Source of the DNA: Methylotenera sp.
GTDB lineage: Bacteria; Pseudomonadota; Gammaproteobacteria; Burkholderiales; Methylophilaceae
Length of the DNA: 64,000 nt
Reading direction: 5' to 3'
NCBI RefSeq assembly: GCF_030653755.1
Contig: NZ_JAURYU010000041.1
Location: 24,328-88,327 of the forward strand
A program made the position numbers and the translations under genes. Position 1 is the first letter of the stretch. Each line of letters opens with the position of its first letter. Below, piece by piece: positions 9,574-19,260 of the stretch. The notes beneath the pieces were generated by a model. The model was not told the origin of the DNA. It saw nothing but the letters and a program-made list of their open reading frames with translations, and ran no database searches.

Positions 9574-10683
9574 TTAAGCGTCATCTTCTAAATCAAGATC
9601 AGCATCATCTTCCTCATCGCCATCGTCAAACAGATCTTCATCATCATATTCATAGTCCTCATCAGAAAGATAAGGCTCCATGCTTAACTCAAAATCTTCC
9701 TCATCATCACGTACATCTTCATGACGCATGGCTTCTAACAATACTTTCATATCATCTGCTAGCTCAATTTGCCATTCCACAAACTCATTAGTGGCAGGAT
9801 GAACTAAGCCAAGCTTGATTGCATGTAGCGCCTGACGGTTAAACTGACTCACTGCATCACGCAACGTTTGCGTCATCGCGCGAATCGGTACAATGCCACG
9901 GAAGCCATAAACAGGATCACCAACTAAAGGCGCTTTTAGGTGCTGCATATGCACGCGAATCTGGTGGGTGCGGCCAGTTTCCAAGTTGCAACGTAGATAA
10001 GTTTGCACAGAAAAACGCTCTAATATTTCATATCGTGTAACAGCAGGCTTACCCATTCTGTTAATCGCCATTTTTGTGCGTGAGCGTGGATCGCGACCAA
10101 GTGGCTGATCGACTACACCATTACGCCACAATTGTCCCCAAACAATCGCACGATACTCACGTTTGACTGTGCGCGCTTGTAACTGACGCACCAAATTTGT
10201 TTGTGCACTTAACGTTTTAGCCACAACGAGCAAGCCACTCGTTTCCTTGTCTAAACGATGCACAATACCTGCACGGGGCACATCATGTAATTGCGGTGCA
10301 TGGAACAGTAAAGCATTCAGCAAAGTACCTTCCCAATTACCAGCGGCTGGATGTACAACCATGCCAGCAGGTTTATTCACAACTAATATATGCTCATCTT
10401 CATAAACAATATCAAGTGGGATATCCTGCGCAGTAAATGCATAGGTCTCCGGTTTAACCTGCACATCAACCAACACTTTCTCTCCTCCCCACACTTTGGT
10501 TTTGGAAGTACTGGGTTTACCATCTACCGTAACTAACCCAGACTTAATCCAAGCCTGTAACCTAGAACGTGAATGTTCAGGTAGCAGACGTTGCAAAGCA
10601 ACATCTAGACGTAAGCCGCCTAACTCGGAAGAAATGGTCAGTGAAATTAGGTTACTAAGAGATTGTTGAGTAGCGTCTGTCAT
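9574..10683 (-). CDS. rluD: 23S rRNA pseudouridine synthase RluD
   Basis: Pseudouridine synthase of the RluA family acting on helix 69 of 23S rRNA. An N-terminal S4 RNA-binding domain (RLDVALQRLLPEHSRSRLQAWI) precedes the catalytic domain with its aspartate in GIVHRLDKETSGLLV. The C-terminal ETGRTHQIRVHM motif is intact. At 369 residues it is longer than E. coli RluD because of a highly acidic tail from about residue 322 (runs of Asp/Glu such as DDEEDFEL and DEDYEYDDEDLFDDG). The divergent neighbour bamD starts 37 bp away, the common rluD/bamD arrangement. Confidence 0.93.
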   Translation of the reverse strand: MTDATQQSLSNLISLTISSELGGLRLDVALQRLLPEHSRSRLQAWIKSGLVTVDGKPSTSKTKVWGGEKVLVDVQVKPETYAFTAQDIPLDIVYEDEHILVVNKPAGMVVHPAAGNWEGTLLNALLFHAPQLHDVPRAGIVHRLDKETSGLLVVAKTLSAQTNLVRQLQARTVKREYRAIVWGQLWRNGVVDQPLGRDPRSRTKMAINRMGKPAVTRYEILERFSVQTYLRCNLETGRTHQIRVHMQHLKAPLVGDPVYGFRGIVPIRAMTQTLRDAVSQFNRQALHAIKLGLVHPATNEFVEWQIELADDMKVLLEAMRHEDVRDDEEDFELSMEPYLSDEDYEYDDEDLFDDGDEEDDADLDLEDDA

Positions 10684-10693
10684 CGGTTATAAT
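10666..10693 (+). promoter_or_regulatory. Probable sigma-70 promoter of bamD
   Basis: TTGAGT (10666-10671), 16-bp spacer, TATAAT (10688-10693). It lies partly within the start of rluD and would begin transcription near 10700, just ahead of an AGGTGG ribosome site and the bamD ATG at 10721. The perfect -10 box is the main support. Confidence 0.5.
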
Positions 10694-10720
10694 TGTGTAA
10701 ATTCTTAAAGGTGGTTTTGC

Positions 10721-11524
10721 ATGAAGTATATCTCAATTTTAGCTTTTACCTTCCTAGTCAGTGGCTGTGCAATTTTTGGCGCACCAACCGAACTTGACGA
10801 TACAAAAGGCTGGACAGCTGAACGCATCTATCAAGAAGGTGCTGCAAAAATGCAAGACAAAGACTATGACAAAGCCATCGTTTATTTCCAAAAGCTTGAG
10901 TCTCGTTATCCGCATGGCAAGTTTGCCACTCAAGCACAGCTTGAAACCGCTTATGCGCATTATAAAAAACAAGATCCTATTTCAGCCGTCGCTGCAGCTG
11001 ACCGTTTTATTAAACTTCATCCGAACCATCCAAACGTAGATTATGCATACTACCTAAAAGGTCTAGCGGTATTTAACGAACGCGGCATCATAGAAAAATT
11101 TACTAAACAACAAGTGAGCGATCGCGACCCACGCGCCTTGAAGGATTCTTTTGCTACATTTAAGGAACTAGTCACACGCTATCCTAAAAGCCGTTATGTC
11201 AAAGATTCAACGCAACGCATGATATACCTTGCAAATAGTCTTTCAGACCATGAGCTTCACGTCGCTCGTTACTACATGAAACGACAAGCCTACGTAGCAG
11301 CAGTTAACCGCGCTAAGTATGTACTGGAATACTACCCACAATCACCATACATTGAAGAGGCCTTAGTGATAATGATCAGTGCTTATGATTTAATGGATAT
11401 GGATGATTTAAAAAACGACACACTGAGAATCTTAAAAACCAATTATCCAGACAGTGTAATGCTGGGTAAAGGCGTACCTAATGATGAACGCGTTTGGTGG
11501 AAATTCTGGGAAAGTTTATATTGA
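10721..11524 (+). CDS. bamD: Outer membrane protein assembly factor BamD
   Basis: Essential lipoprotein of the BAM complex that inserts beta-barrel proteins in the outer membrane. A lipoprotein signal ends at LVSGC (Cys16). Repeated TPR-like helices follow, with the BamD signatures YQEGAAKMQDKDYDKAI, KLESRYPHGKFATQAQLE, AYYLKGLA and QRMIYLANSLSDHELHVARYY. The length of 267 residues is normal. The ATG has AGGTGG 6 nt upstream. It is divergent from rluD and followed by a small membrane protein gene. BamB is encoded about 6 kb away on the other strand. Confidence 0.95.
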   Translation: MKYISILAFTFLVSGCAIFGAPTELDDTKGWTAERIYQEGAAKMQDKDYDKAIVYFQKLESRYPHGKFATQAQLETAYAHYKKQDPISAVAAADRFIKLHPNHPNVDYAYYLKGLAVFNERGIIEKFTKQQVSDRDPRALKDSFATFKELVTRYPKSRYVKDSTQRMIYLANSLSDHELHVARYYMKRQAYVAAVNRAKYVLEYYPQSPYIEEALVIMISAYDLMDMDDLKNDTLRILKTNYPDSVMLGKGVPNDERVWWKFWESLY

Positions 11525-11556
11525 ACTAAATCAAACTATGTTTATCCATAATTTTA

Positions 11557-11889
11557 ATGAAGTACTTTAATAAATTACCAGGTTTCATTAAAACGCCATC
11601 AGGGCTAGAGTGGATTTTATTCAAGAAAATACCACTAATTTTTAGCATTGGTACTGCAATACCATTCATCCCGATGCTATTCATCTATTTTGGTAGCGAT
11701 TCTTTAAGTAGAGATCAACAACAAATAATCTATCAATTACTGGGCGTATTATTCAGCGTCTGGTTTTTTGTTGGAGCAATCGCGATTGGTTGCATTGTTG
11801 TGATGATCATGAAAGGACCTGCCTATGTAGCTGACCCCTATGAGCTCCCTAGCGAGAACAAGAAACTAGAACAACACCCTCATTTGTAA
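11557..11889 (+). CDS. Hypothetical membrane protein downstream of bamD
   Basis: A 110-residue protein with two clear hydrophobic helices (about residues 26-45, IPLIFSIGTAIPFIPMLFIYF-like, and 63-88, ending in a VVMIMKGP segment) and polar ends. Family not recognised. It lies 32 bp after bamD on the same strand and probably shares its transcript; the ribosome site is weak. The helices and coherent codon use argue for a real gene. Function unknown. Confidence 0.65.
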   Translation: MKYFNKLPGFIKTPSGLEWILFKKIPLIFSIGTAIPFIPMLFIYFGSDSLSRDQQQIIYQLLGVLFSVWFFVGAIAIGCIVVMIMKGPAYVADPYELPSENKKLEQHPHL

Positions 11890-12553
11890 TTTCACCTAGT
11901 TTAGTAGAAATTCCACTCACTGATTTTTACTGTAGCTAAAAAAGTTTTAGACATTACGTTAGTAATCTAATCAGCTATCAAATTCCCATTCTTAAGCTTC
12001 CATAATTTCTAAATTGATTTAAAACCCCATCTTCTTTACCATCACTATATTTCTCTAAAAAAGGCGATGATTGATTCTTTTTTAATCATTAGCATTTTTT
12101 AATATCCATGTAAAACTTAGTAATGATTGCTATTCATGAGTGAATTGTGTTTAATTACTACATTAATCTATAAGAGTGAATTAATTTTCACGCCACTTTA
12201 AGATTAACCAAGTTGTTAAATTAAGTTAGATAACCATCACTTTTAGCTACTTAATAACTCTGTCTAATAATATGTGTAATTTGCAACGACGCACTTTACA
12301 TAGGCCTTGACTCTGAGCAATAACAACTTAAATGCTAACCTGCTCTCCAACGAGGGGGAGTTTGGACTGTGTGTTTAGGCAAGCAATCAACACAGTCAAA
12401 TTTATTCCAACGTGGGAATAAGTCTTAATAAAGCATAATCATAACCAAACTAGGTGATGAATTGCTCCCATGGATGCTAGCAGTATTGCGTATACAAATG
12501 ATTTCGATTGTATCGTTACACTGCGTCAATAAATTTAGGTTAAGGATATAACT
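11890..12553 (+). other. 664-bp gene-free region ahead of the chemoreceptor gene
   Basis: No convincing open frame on either strand and no tRNA-like fold found by eye. The first 400 bp are very AT-rich. A short A/T hairpin (CTAAAA-AAG-TTTTAG) near 11938-11953 could follow the bamD transcript. The last 250 bp hold the structured leader annotated separately (12307-12421) and then about 130 bp with no feature I can name before the ATG. The length and structure suggest a long 5' UTR or a small RNA gene. Confidence 0.5.
12307..12421 (+). promoter_or_regulatory. Candidate structured RNA leader with twin hexaloop hairpins
   Basis: Three stems in a row. Hairpin A: CTCTCC (12343-12348), loop AACGAG, GGGGAG (12355-12360). 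Hairpin B: GACTGTGT (12365-12372) with ACACAGTC (12390-12397), 17-nt loop. Hairpin C: TTATTCC (12402-12408), loop AACGTG, GGAATAA (12415-12421). A and C share the apical sequence TCCAACGNGGG while their lower stems differ but still pair, which is what a conserved functional loop would look like. A possible promoter (TTGACT 12307-12312, about 16 bp, TAAATG 12329-12334) would start RNA just before hairpin A. No T-tract follows. It may be a riboswitch-like leader of the receptor gene, a small RNA, or a set of DNA operators. No known class matched from memory. Confidence 0.45.
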
Positions 12554-15500
12554 ATGAACAAAGTGAACTCTTTTAAAATTGGCAACTTGTTAAATCATCT
12601 AAGCTATAAAAGAAAATTCACCCTACTCGGTTTTGTCACGATTTTACCTCTACTGGTATTACTGTTCATCAACATCGACCGACTGAACTCAGACAAGAAA
12701 ATTACGCAAACTGAGCTTCAAGGTATCACTTATTTAAACCCGCTACGTAACTTCATTGAAAATGTGCAAGCACATCGTGGCATGACCAACTCCTATCTAT
12801 CAGGCAACGAAAGCTTTGCGGAAAAAATAGATGCTAACGAGAAAAAGTCAGGCGACTTTATTTTAAGTATTGATAAGATCGACACCAAACTTGGTGCAGA
12901 GTTTAGTACAACAGAAAATTGGAATAAGATTAAGAAGGACTGGGATAAAATAAAATCTAATTGGACACAAATAAAATCCCAATCATTAAAAGTCACTCCA
13001 CAGGAAAGCTTTGCAGAACACACTGACTTAATTAACCAACTACTTGGATTCTCATTGCAAGTAGCCGATGCAAGTACACTTTCATTAGATCCGCAAATCA
13101 ATACCTATTATTTAATGGATATTGTTTACTTAAGAACTATCAATGTGATTGAAAATATGGCAAAAATTCGTGGCTTAGGCGCTGGTGTTGCATCTAGACA
13201 ATTTGCGGATAGTGACGAAAAACTAAAACTTTCCATACTCACAAATCAAGTAGAAGCCTCGTTAAAAAGTTACGAACACGATATGTTCGTACTTAAGGAT
13301 TATGAGAGTACTTACAATCAAATCAAACCAGTAATGAGTTCATTGCAAAAATCAATTTCGGAACTAAACCTACTGGTTAAAACAGAAATTATTGACACTG
13401 AAGCCATAAATTTAGATTCAAAAATCTATTTTGACAACGCCACCCAATCCATTAATAAAGGCTATCAAGCCTATGATGAACTTAGCAGCCTACTGGATGG
13501 CCTGCTGATTGAACGTTTAGCGCAACAAGAAAAACAACTCTGGATAGTCTTGTCTATCGCAGCGCTGACAATTCTGATTGTAGGCTTCTTGTTGTTCACA
13601 GTTGCTAGAAATATTATTCAAGCGACAAGCCAAACTAAAGACTTAATGAATAACCTCGCACAAGGCAAACTATCACAGCATGCTGAGTCAAAAGTATTCA
13701 GTCGCGATGAAATGGGCGATGTCATGCAATCAGCCTACAGTTTAGAGCAAACTATTAAAAACCTTATCGATGCCATGCAAGCGGTTAGTCATCAACACAA
13801 CATTGGTGAAATAGACGCAACCTTGAATGCTCATCAATTTAATGGCGTCTATGCTGAAATGGCCACGGGAATTAACAAAATGGTGGCTGACCATATTGAA
13901 ATGAACAAAAAGTCGATTGCTGTTGTGAAGGCATTCGGAGAAGGTGACCTCACCCAAGAACTAGAAAAGTTCCCTGGTAAAAAAGCATTTGTTAATGAAG
14001 CTATTGAACAAGTAAGAACCAATATTAACGCACTTGTGGTTGACACTAACATATTGGTAAATGCAGCCATTCAGGGAGAACTCTCAACACGCGCTGATGC
14101 AAGCCGCCATCAGGGAGATTTCCGTAAAATTGTTCAAGGAATTAATAATACATTAGATGCCGTCATCAACCCATTAAACATGGCAGCCCAGTATGTTGAT
14201 GACATTGCAAAAGGTAATATTCCCGCCAAAATTACAGACACCTATAACGGCGATTTTAACGCGATTAAAAACAACCTTAACCAATGTATCGATGCCGTTA
14301 ATGCAATGATTGCAGATACAGCAATGCTGGTGGATGCCGCAGAAAAAGGTGAACTCTCAACACGCGCTGATGTAGATCGTCATCAAGGGGATTTCCGCAA
14401 GATCGTGGAGGGTGTTAACAATGCCTTAGACTACGTAATTAATCCACTAAACATAGCCGCTCAGTACGTTGATCGAATCTCAAAAGGTGACATTCCTAAA
14501 CACATTAACGAACAATACAATGGTGATTTTAATGTTATTAAAAATAACCTTAACACCTGTATCGATGCGGTTAACCGCCTAGTATCTGATGCTAACATGC
14601 TAGCAGATGCAGCATCAGAAGGTCGCATTAGCACTCGAGCCGATGCAAGCCAACATCAAGGTGACTTCCGTAAAGTAGTAGAAGGTGTAAACGCAACACT
14701 AGAAACCATTGTAGAGCCTATCATTGCAGTCAAAGATGCCATTGAAACCATTACCACTGCTGCGAATGAAATATCTACTGGCAACAATGACCTTTCAAGC
14801 CGGACCGAGCAACAAGCATCTAGCCTAGAAGAAACCGCGGCCAGCATGGAAGAACTCGCAAGCACAGTTAAGCATAATGCAGAAAATGCAAAACAGGCTA
14901 ATCAACTTGCACTTACAGCCTCAAATGTAGCGATTAAAGGGGGTAAAGTTGTTTCAGATGTCGTGACCACAATGATTGCTATCAACGACAGTTCTCGTAA
15001 GATCGAAGACATTATCTCGGTCATTGATGGCATTGCTTTCCAAACCAACATCCTCGCATTAAATGCAGCGGTTGAGGCTGCTAGAGCTGGTGAACAAGGT
15101 CGAGGATTTGCGGTAGTTGCTGGTGAAGTGCGGAGCCTTGCTCAACGCTCAGCAAGTGCTGCCAAGGAGATTAAAGACCTGATTACCGATTCAGTGAGTA
15201 AAACAACTGAAGGTACCACACTGGTTCAGAATGCTGGTCAAACCATGGAGGAAGTGGTTGTTTCAGTGAAACATGTAGCTGACATTATTGGTGAAATCGC
15301 AGCAGCATCGATTGAGCAAGCCACAGGCATAGATCAAGTCAATGAGGCGGTTACCAGCATGGACGAATCTACTCAACAAAACGCAGCTTTAGTAGAACAA
15401 GCGGCAGCAGCGGCTGAGTCATTAGTAGAACAAGCTAACCAATTAGCTACTGCAATCAGTGCTTTTAAACTAGATAGCACTAAGAACACCACTCATGTGC

Positions 15501-15628
15501 ATAACAACTTGATACCCACTCACAATAATATTGCACTATCCGTTGTGAGGAGTCACCCTAGAACAACCCCTACAAAGTCGATAATGAGTAAACAATCGGA
15601 CAGCAACGGAGATTGGGAAGAGTTCTAG
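12554..15628 (+). CDS. Methyl-accepting chemotaxis protein with tandem HAMP-like repeats and C-terminal docking pentapeptide
   Basis: Transmembrane chemoreceptor of 1024 residues. TM1 lies at about residues 20-42; a roughly 285-residue helical periplasmic domain follows ([16 protein letters not shown] start, nitrate-sensor-like helical bundle); TM2 is about 329-351. After a HAMP domain come repeated HAMP-like modules, each containing STRADxxxHQGDFRK and YNGDFNxIKNNLN. The signalling tip is canonical ([20 protein letters not shown], then [18 protein letters not shown]) with methylation helices on both sides. The chain ends in DWEEF, matching the xWxxF tether that binds CheR/CheB in high-abundance receptors. 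Ligand unknown. It stands alone with no che genes nearby, preceded by a long structured leader and followed by a strong hairpin. Confidence 0.93.
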   Translation: MNKVNSFKIGNLLNHLSYKRKFTLLGFVTILPLLVLLFINIDRLNSDKKITQTELQGITYLNPLRNFIENVQAHRGMTNSYLSGNESFAEKIDANEKKSGDFILSIDKIDTKLGAEFSTTENWNKIKKDWDKIKSNWTQIKSQSLKVTPQESFAEHTDLINQLLGFSLQVADASTLSLDPQINTYYLMDIVYLRTINVIENMAKIRGLGAGVASRQFADSDEKLKLSILTNQVEASLKSYEHDMFVLKDYESTYNQIKPVMSSLQKSISELNLLVKTEIIDTEAINLDSKIYFDNATQSINKGYQAYDELSSLLDGLLIERLAQQEKQLWIVLSIAALTILIVGFLLFTVARNIIQATSQTKDLMNNLAQGKLSQHAESKVFSRDEMGDVMQSAYSLEQTIKNLIDAMQAVSHQHNIGEIDATLNAHQFNGVYAEMATGINKMVADHIEMNKKSIAVVKAFGEGDLTQELEKFPGKKAFVNEAIEQVRTNINALVVDTNILVNAAIQGELSTRADASRHQGDFRKIVQGINNTLDAVINPLNMAAQYVDDIAKGNIPAKITDTYNGDFNAIKNNLNQCIDAVNAMIADTAMLVDAAEKGELSTRADVDRHQGDFRKIVEGVNNALDYVINPLNIAAQYVDRISKGDIPKHINEQYNGDFNVIKNNLNTCIDAVNRLVSDANMLADAASEGRISTRADASQHQGDFRKVVEGVNATLETIVEPIIAVKDAIETITTAANEISTGNNDLSSRTEQQASSLEETAASMEELASTVKHNAENAKQANQLALTASNVAIKGGKVVSDVVTTMIAINDSSRKIEDIISVIDGIAFQTNILALNAAVEAARAGEQGRGFAVVAGEVRSLAQRSASAAKEIKDLITDSVSKTTEGTTLVQNAGQTMEEVVVSVKHVADIIGEIAAASIEQATGIDQVNEAVTSMDESTQQNAALVEQAAAAAESLVEQANQLATAISAFKLDSTKNTTHVHNNLIPTHNNIALSVVRSHPRTTPTKSIMSKQSDSNGDWEEF
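14081..14718 (+). repeat. 91-codon tandem repeats inside the chemoreceptor gene
   Basis: Corresponding codons L/I-S-T-R-A-D begin at 14081, 14354 and 14627, exactly 273 bp apart. The units encode a HAMP-like pair: [25 protein letters not shown], NPLNxAAQYVDxIxKGxIP and YNGDFNxIKNNLNxCIDAVN. The third unit is only the first third of the module before the signalling domain begins. DNA similarity is high between units one and two. Confidence 0.8.
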
Positions 15629-15639
15629 TACAGGCCTCG

Positions 15640-15669
15640 GACGCTAGGCATATCAGATATGCTAGCGTC
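15640..15669. terminator. Strong hairpin after the chemoreceptor gene
   Basis: GACGCTAG (15640-15647) pairs with CTAGCGTC (15662-15669), extended inward by CATAT/ATATG with one bulged G and a CAG loop. It lies 12 bp after the MCP stop and before the convergent der gene. No T-run follows on either strand, so it may be a processing or Rho-linked end rather than a classic intrinsic terminator. Confidence 0.5.
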
Positions 15670-15830
15670 TGTGACAAGTTGAAATGATGACTACATAACA
15701 TTTATGGCGTCACATACAACTATTAAGTACTAAATTACGTATTAAAAATATGAGTTGCCAATATAAGTTTATTAAATCCTCTTACTGAATTGATACGCTG
15801 AATTTCCTATCAATCAGTTAAAACAGAGTA

Positions 15831-17285
15831 TTAATGCTTCTTCGCTTGACGATCTTTATCTTCAACTTCTTTTTTTGCTTTTAGTTCAGCACGTTGCGCA
15901 GTCTTACGACGACGCATGCTCACAATACCTTCACCAGACTTACGTTTATCCTCTTCTTCAGCAAACGGGTTGTGTCCTTGTTTATACTGAACGCGTAATG
16001 GAGTACCTGATAATTGAAATGATCTACGGAATGTTTTCTCTAAAAAGCGAGTATAAGCATCTTTAACACCATCTACATGGCTACCATGAATCACCACAAT
16101 AGGTGGGTTGCTACCTCCCTGATGCGCATAACGTAATTTTGGACGAATACCTTTACTAATTGGCGGCTGATGCTGTTGCATTGCATCAATTAGAACACGT
16201 GTAAGTTGAGGTGTTGCAAGCTTAGCAAAAGCAGCTTTATAAGCCACATCCACTGATGTAAACAACTCAGGTAGGCCTTTTTTACGCAAGGCTGAAATGT
16301 AATGAAACTCAGCAAAATCTAAGAACTGTAACTTACGGTCAATTTCACGCTTAACCCAATCGCGCTCATCGTCCTTCAAACCATCCCATTTATTAATAGC
16401 AACGACTAAAGCACGACCCGCGTCTAAAATGTAAGCGGCTACGTGCGCGTCTTGCTCGGTAATACCTTCTTGGGCATCCACCACAAGAATCACCACATTT
16501 GCCTCTTCAATTGCCTGTATGGTTTTAATAACAGAGAACTTCTCGATAGCTTCAAAGACACGACCACGTTTACGTACACCAGCAGTATCAATCAGCGTGT
16601 AGTGTTTACCGTTCTTTTCTAAATCAATATGAATAGAATCACGGGTAGTACCAGGCTCATCAAATGCAATCACGCGCTCTTCACCCAGCAACGCATTCAC
16701 CAAGGTAGACTTACCCACGTTAGGGCGGCCAACAATCGCTACTTTAGGAATTCTATCGCCTGTGTAATCGGTAACAGGCTCTTCTTCTACTACTTTAAAG
16801 TTTTCTAAAGCTAACTCAACTATGTCACGCACACCCTCACCGTGTGCAGAAGAGATTGAAAGCGGATAACCTAAACCTAATTCATGGAAATCAGCACTCA
16901 CAATTGCTTTTTGCATGCCTTCAGTTTTGTTCACTGCCAGTAATACTGGGCACTTAGTTTTACGTAAGCGATTAGCGATTTCCATGTCCTGCGGTGAAAC
17001 ACCTTGACGTCCATCAACCAAAAAGATGATAGCGTCAGCTTCATCAATCGCTTGTAGCGTTTGTTTCGCCATAGCTTTAAGAATGCCACTGTCGGTATTT
17101 GGCTCAAAACCACCCGTATCTACTACTAAATAAGGCTGGCTTGCACCAATACCTCGTCCATAATGTCTATCACGGGTTAAGCCAGGTAAATCAGCGACAA
17201 GCGCATCACGACTTTTTGTTAATCGATTAAATAATGTTGATTTGCCGACGTTAGGTCGGCCAACCAAAACAATGGTAGGTATCAT
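15831..17285 (-). CDS. der: Ribosome biogenesis GTPase Der (EngA)
   Basis: Essential double-GTPase for 50S subunit maturation, 484 residues. Both G domains are complete: [18 protein letters not shown] and NKTE in the first, [22 protein letters not shown] and NKWDG in the second. A KH-like C-terminal domain ([44 protein letters not shown]) follows, and then a Lys/Arg-rich extension ending in DRQAKKH. Last gene of the leftward housekeeping run; it follows bamB by about 100 bp, as in E. coli. Confidence 0.96.
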   Translation of the reverse strand: MIPTIVLVGRPNVGKSTLFNRLTKSRDALVADLPGLTRDRHYGRGIGASQPYLVVDTGGFEPNTDSGILKAMAKQTLQAIDEADAIIFLVDGRQGVSPQDMEIANRLRKTKCPVLLAVNKTEGMQKAIVSADFHELGLGYPLSISSAHGEGVRDIVELALENFKVVEEEPVTDYTGDRIPKVAIVGRPNVGKSTLVNALLGEERVIAFDEPGTTRDSIHIDLEKNGKHYTLIDTAGVRKRGRVFEAIEKFSVIKTIQAIEEANVVILVVDAQEGITEQDAHVAAYILDAGRALVVAINKWDGLKDDERDWVKREIDRKLQFLDFAEFHYISALRKKGLPELFTSVDVAYKAAFAKLATPQLTRVLIDAMQQHQPPISKGIRPKLRYAHQGGSNPPIVVIHGSHVDGVKDAYTRFLEKTFRRSFQLSGTPLRVQYKQGHNPFAEEEDKRKSGEGIVSMRRRKTAQRAELKAKKEVEDKDRQAKKH

Positions 17286-17389
17286 GTGAGCCTTCTATAA
17301 AGCATTGAAGCTAATCGATAAATTCAATCATCAATTAGCTCAATTAATTTTTAATTCTAATGAAAAGCGATTAAACCAAATAAATCATC

Positions 17390-18568
17390 TTACTTAATTT
17401 GGATCGCATACAATCCGCCACCACGAGACTGCGCTAGTAAGGTGTCACTGTTAATAGTGACTATCTGCGGCATAATCGGTGTGTCATCTGTTTTAATTCT
17501 GGCAGAAAATGCACCATCTTCACGTTTGAGAAAGTGAACGTAACCTTCTATATCCCCAACTGCGACAATATCACCCATCGGTAAAGGTGCAGTCAGCTGT
17601 CTATTTTTAAGTGCAGCCTGTCGCCAAAAAGTTTTACCTGTCGTGTAATCAAGTGCGTAAATTGAGCCGATCGCATGAGACACGTAAATACGTGCATCTT
17701 CATGGTTCAATCCAGCTAGGCTTGATATGTCTCGGTTCCAAACAAGCCGTCCAGTTGCACGATCTACTGCGGCAATACGACCTTGATAAGCAACCGCATA
17801 CACCAGTGGCCCGTCAACCACAGGCAAGCTCGTAATATCTGCAATACGCTCAATCTCTGTGACGCCTTTAGGCTGTGCAACAGAAGCTTCCCATAGCAAC
17901 TTACCATTATCAGCGCGAATAGCCGCTAATTTCCCGCCAGCAAAACCCGCATAGACTGCACCACCATCAACAACGATACCTGCACTACTGCGCAAGGTAA
18001 GTGCTGGACTAGTTCGGTCATATACCCACTTCCTACTACCATCATCTGCGTTAATGCCATAAATACGACTATCCCCAGTGCGTACAATGACCATACCATC
18101 GTAATATCTAGGTGCACTTAATACCTCACTACTAAGTCTCGACATCCATTGTAATTTACCAGCAAGATCATATGCATAGATTGCGCCTTTTTGGGTACCG
18201 ACCAGCACTAAACTGCCGCCAACACCAACGCCACCTGTTAGCTTTTCTCCGACCTTAAGGTGCCATAATTCTTTACCGCTTGTCGCATCTAACTTCACAA
18301 GATCGCCTTCAGCACTGGCTGCATATACAAAGCCCGCCTCAACTAAAGGTGAGAAGTCATAATTACCAGCGGAGCCAAGCTTAGTCTGCCAAACCACCTT
18401 TGCTGTAGCACTAGTCTCAAACTCAGTTAAAGGCTCTATATCCACCAACTCTCGACCGAATACACGTTCTGATAAGTCAGTTTTGAGATCGGTAATTGCT
18501 GTACAAGCAGGCAATAGCACTAAGCTACATAAAACCAATAATATTTTTGATTGTTTAATAAAACACAT
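17390..18568 (-). CDS. bamB: Outer membrane protein assembly factor BamB
   Basis: Lipoprotein of the BAM complex with an eight-bladed PQQ-type propeller, 392 residues. The signal ends at LLPAC (Cys22). Repeated blade motifs are visible: VYAASAEGDLVKLDATSGKE, GAIYAYDLAGKLQW, SRIYGINADDGSRKWVY, GKLAAIRADNGKLLWE, GRIAAVDRATGRLVWN and GSIYALDYTTGKTFW. It starts 3 bp after the yfgM stop, so the two are likely cotranslated. Together with BamD it gives two BAM lipoproteins in this window. Confidence 0.94.
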   Translation of the reverse strand: MCFIKQSKILLVLCSLVLLPACTAITDLKTDLSERVFGRELVDIEPLTEFETSATAKVVWQTKLGSAGNYDFSPLVEAGFVYAASAEGDLVKLDATSGKELWHLKVGEKLTGGVGVGGSLVLVGTQKGAIYAYDLAGKLQWMSRLSSEVLSAPRYYDGMVIVRTGDSRIYGINADDGSRKWVYDRTSPALTLRSSAGIVVDGGAVYAGFAGGKLAAIRADNGKLLWEASVAQPKGVTEIERIADITSLPVVDGPLVYAVAYQGRIAAVDRATGRLVWNRDISSLAGLNHEDARIYVSHAIGSIYALDYTTGKTFWRQAALKNRQLTAPLPMGDIVAVGDIEGYVHFLKREDGAFSARIKTDDTPIMPQIVTINSDTLLAQSRGGGLYAIQIK

Positions 18569-18571
18569 TAA

Positions 18572-19198
18572 TCACGAACCTAGCGAATCAAGTTTTTGTT
18601 GCGTCAGATGACGATATCTACCTTGTGCATCAAGCTGAGTAAGCGCATGTTCATAAGCGGCTTTGGCTTCGGCTGTTTTACCCATATCAAGTAATACATC
18701 ACCCTTTAAATCAGAAAACAAACCATCAAAACCAGCATCGTGTTTTGCCTCTAGCACTTTTAAAGCTGCATCGAAGTTATTTTCTTCTGACAAAATATTT
18801 GCCAATTGCAAACTGGCAATAGCACTCACAGACGTTTCTTTCGCATTGCTAATCGCCCACTCCAACTGTGCTTTTGCACTTTTAATCTCATTTGCTTCGT
18901 AATTTGCTTTAGCTGCAAATACCGCTGCGCGTCCTGCATATGGCGTTGCACTGTATTTGTCCATGAGTACTGCAGATTTTGTTTGTATCGCTTTTAAATC
19001 TTTGGCATCAACCACTTGTAAAGCCTGGTACTCTGTAGAAGCATCAACAGCTTGTTTTGTTTGGTAGTATGTCCAGCCTTGGTAAGCTGCGTAAGCGACT
19101 AACAAACCAATCACAAGGTTACTTACCATTTTTCCGTAAGTTTTCCACCATGCTTTTAGCTCATCTATCTGTTCTTGTTCTTCTAAATCGTATGCCAT
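18572..19198 (-). CDS. yfgM: YfgM family ancillary SecYEG translocon subunit
   Basis: Single-pass inner-membrane protein of 208 residues with a short cytoplasmic N-terminus (MAYDLEEQEQIDELKAWWKT), a TM helix at about residues 24-42 and a periplasmic TPR-like domain (YAGRAAVFAAKANYEANEIK, LASLQLANILSEENNFDAAL-type repeats). In E. coli YfgM associates with PpiD and SecYEG and helps periplasmic chaperone traffic. Position directly before bamB and der is the conserved one. Confidence 0.9.
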   Translation of the reverse strand: MAYDLEEQEQIDELKAWWKTYGKMVSNLVIGLLVAYAAYQGWTYYQTKQAVDASTEYQALQVVDAKDLKAIQTKSAVLMDKYSATPYAGRAAVFAAKANYEANEIKSAKAQLEWAISNAKETSVSAIASLQLANILSEENNFDAALKVLEAKHDAGFDGLFSDLKGDVLLDMGKTAEAKAAYEHALTQLDAQGRYRHLTQQKLDSLGS

Positions 19199-19260
19199 TC
19201 TTCGTCCTAATTTATTTAATTCAAACCTAATATTTAATTCAAAAATCTATGCTTTTCTGG

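Noticed and set aside
12100..12150. Fur-box-like sequence (AATGATTGCTATTCATG)
   Set aside because: Only a partial match to the 19-bp consensus in an AT-rich region and no iron-related gene nearby.
12343..12421. Guanidine-II (mini-ykkC) riboswitch
   Set aside because: Two hairpins with ACG-containing loops recall it, but that class as I know it has ACGR tetraloops closed by G-C pairs with G on the 5' side; here the closing pairs are C-G around an AACGNG hexaloop, and the downstream gene is a chemoreceptor rather than a guanidine exporter.
12300..12553. c-di-GMP-I (GEMM) riboswitch before the chemoreceptor gene
   Set aside because: Such riboswitches often precede MCP genes, but the conserved GGCAAACC-type core and tetraloop/receptor pattern are not present.
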